Below, in pieces: positions 12,583-13,876 of a stretch of DNA of 13,876 nucleotides. The notes under the pieces are model-generated. The model was not told the DNA's origin and searched no databases. It worked only from the letters and a program-made list of their open reading frames with translations. Both the position numbers and the translations under genes were made by a program. Where the stretch lies: assembly GCA_031267345.1 (NCBI GenBank), contig JAIRZG010000240.1:1-13876 (forward strand). The letters run 5' to 3'. Numbering within the stretch: position 1 is the first letter of the stretch; the number at the start of each line of letters is the position of its first letter. The stretch is from Zoogloeaceae bacterium. Its GTDB lineage: Bacteria > Pseudomonadota > Gammaproteobacteria > Burkholderiales > Rhodocyclaceae.

Positions 12583-13876
12583 ATGAAACCCGTCTCCGCA
12601 TCCGCTTCCGCCATCACCCCGTCCGCCAATTTTATCCGCAACATTGTCGAAGCCGACCTTGCCCACGGCAAATACGCGACCCGTCGCTGGGCGGGGAAGC
12701 CGGGGCTGGGCGAAACGCACGCCAACGCCCCGCCGGACACGGCGAGAATCCGCACCCGCTTTCCGCCCGAACCCAACGGTTATCTGCATTTCGGACACGC
12801 CAAATCCATCTGTCTCAACTTCGGTCTGGCGGAACGGTTCGGCGGACGCTGTCACATGCGTTTTGACGACACCAATCCGGAAAAGGAGGAAACCGAATAT
12901 GTGGAATCCATCATCGGCGCGGTGCGCTGGCTGGGTTTCGACTGGCAGGACGCTCAGGAAAGCAACCTGTACTACGCTTCCGACTATTTTCCGCAGATGC
13001 TCGCCTGCGCCGAATACCTGATCGCGGCGGGTCACGCCTATGTCGATAGCCAGAGCGCCGAAGAAATGCGGCAGAATCGGGGCACACTCACCGAACGCGG
13101 CAAGGATAGCTCCTGGCGCAACCGCAGCGTCGCCGAAAATCAGGAACTTTTCCGCCGGATGCAGACGGGCGAATTTCCCGATGGAACGCATGTGCTGCGC
13201 GCCAGAATCGACATGGCCTCGCCCAACATCAATCTGCGCGATCCGGTCATCTACCGTATCCGCCACGCCAGCCACCACAACACCGGCGATGCTTGGCGCG
13301 TCTATCCCATGTACACTTTCGCGCACCCCATTGAGGACGCGCTGGAAAATGTCACCCACTCCATTTGCACCCTGGAATTCGAGGATCAGCGTCCCTTCTA
13401 CGACTGGTTGCTGGAGCGTCTGGCGGAAGGCGGCCTGTTTTTGCGTCCCCTGCCCAACCAGTACGAATTTTCCCGCCTCAACCTCACCTACGTGTTGCTC
13501 TCCAAAAGGAAGCTGATTCAACTGGTGGAAGAACAGCACGTTTCCGGCTGGGATGACCCGCGTATGCCGACGCTGGTCGGCGCGCGCCGTCGCGGTTACG
13601 CGCCGCAAGGCTTCCGGCTGCTGATGGAGCGCATCGGCGTCTCCAAATCCGATTCGCTGATTGATTACCGCCTGCTGGAAGACTGTATGCGCGAGGTGAT
13701 GAACGAGACGGACGAACGCCGCATCGCCGTGCTTGACCCGATCAAACTCGTGATTACCAATTACCCCGCAAACCGGAAAGAAACCTGCCACGCGCCCAAT
13801 CACCCGCTGAAGCCGGAACTGGGCAAACGCGATTTACCCTTTGGACGCGAAGTGTGGATAGAGCGCGACGACTTCC
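12583..13876 (+). CDS. glnS: Glutaminyl-tRNA synthetase, N-terminal part (cut by window edge)
   Basis: Class I aminoacyl-tRNA synthetase that charges tRNA-Gln with glutamine. 431 codons are present and the frame runs off the right end without a stop. The full protein is usually 550-600 aa. The HIGH motif is HFGH (69-72) in PPEPNGYLHFGHAKS. The KMSKS equivalent is LLSKRK (305-310). The acceptor-end-binding and anticodon-domain beginnings (DPIKLVITNY, 385-394) follow the E. coli order. Between GKYATRRW and TRFPPEPN there is an insertion of about 20 residues (36-57) compared with E. coli. The ATG at 12583 matches the family start (NFIRNIVEADLAHGK follows). Only a weak AGAG at 12570-12573 serves as ribosome site. 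Confidence 0.96.
   Translation, partial: MKPVSASASAITPSANFIRNIVEADLAHGKYATRRWAGKPGLGETHANAPPDTARIRTRFPPEPNGYLHFGHAKSICLNFGLAERFGGRCHMRFDDTNPEKEETEYVESIIGAVRWLGFDWQDAQESNLYYASDYFPQMLACAEYLIAAGHAYVDSQSAEEMRQNRGTLTERGKDSSWRNRSVAENQELFRRMQTGEFPDGTHVLRARIDMASPNINLRDPVIYRIRHASHHNTGDAWRVYPMYTFAHPIEDALENVTHSICTLEFEDQRPFYDWLLERLAEGGLFLRPLPNQYEFSRLNLTYVLLSKRKLIQLVEEQHVSGWDDPRMPTLVGARRRGYAPQGFRLLMERIGVSKSDSLIDYRLLEDCMREVMNETDERRIAVLDPIKLVITNYPANRKETCHAPNHPLKPELGKRDLPFGREVWIERDDF

Noticed and set aside
12568..13803. A 411-codon open frame on the minus strand opposite glnS
   Set aside because: glnS is unmistakable in the sense direction (HFGH and LLSKRK motifs). The antisense translation shows no recognisable motif.
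1..13876. Search for CRISPR arrays, insertion sequences, phage genes, toxin-antitoxin pairs or defence genes
   Set aside because: No regularly spaced repeats, transposase-like frames, or small paired genes were seen. All substantial conserved frames are housekeeping or known families, and no gene-less stretch exceeds about 175 bases.

Overview
The window looks like an ordinary chromosomal segment of a betaproteobacterium (Nitrosomonadales/Rhodocyclales-like; inferred from gene content and protein style, not from a search). It holds 16 protein genes, two of them cut by the window ends, and one tRNA. It is GC-rich by eye and tightly packed: the largest gap between genes is about 175 bases. I see no insertion sequence, phage gene, CRISPR array or other sign of recent transfer.

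Layout. Positions 1-2825, minus strand: the proximal part of the F-type ATP synthase operon in the order atpI-atpB-atpE-atpF-atpH-atpA, with atpA cut after 83 codons. It is read from a good sigma70-type promoter at 2873-2901. Divergently, on the plus strand: argC of the short type-2 class (3000-3959), a hairpin terminator, tRNA-Leu(UAG) (4095-4179), and then gshA and apbE with a 4-base ATGA overlap. Next come petA-petB-petC, the complete cytochrome bc1 complex, followed by a long hairpin and then sspA-sspB and a small CbiX-like chelatase gene, each start abutting or overlapping the previous stop. A convergent minus-strand pair follows: an HDOD-domain gene and a family-5-type uracil-DNA glycosylase, overlapping as TAATG. 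Finally glnS runs off the right end on the plus strand.

How the genes work together. The bc1 complex oxidises quinol and pumps protons, and ATP synthase uses the proton gradient. ArgC, GshA, GlnRS and tRNA-Leu are biosynthetic or translational housekeeping. SspA is a regulator that binds RNA polymerase, and SspB delivers substrates to ClpXP. ApbE attaches FMN to target proteins of redox complexes. The HDOD protein and the glycosylase suggest signalling and DNA repair functions of unknown connection.

I found no previously undescribed system. The points worth a second look are local: a pyrimidine tract ahead of atpE; a bc1 complex with a PVWY Qo motif, a Phe in place of the usual Rieske Tyr, and b6-like haem-ligand spacing in helix D; a non-canonical ApbE metal-site motif; the tRNA-gshA-apbE arrangement; a CbiX-like gene translationally coupled to sspAB; the UDG/HDOD overlap; and a 44-codon open frame filling the apbE-petA gap.
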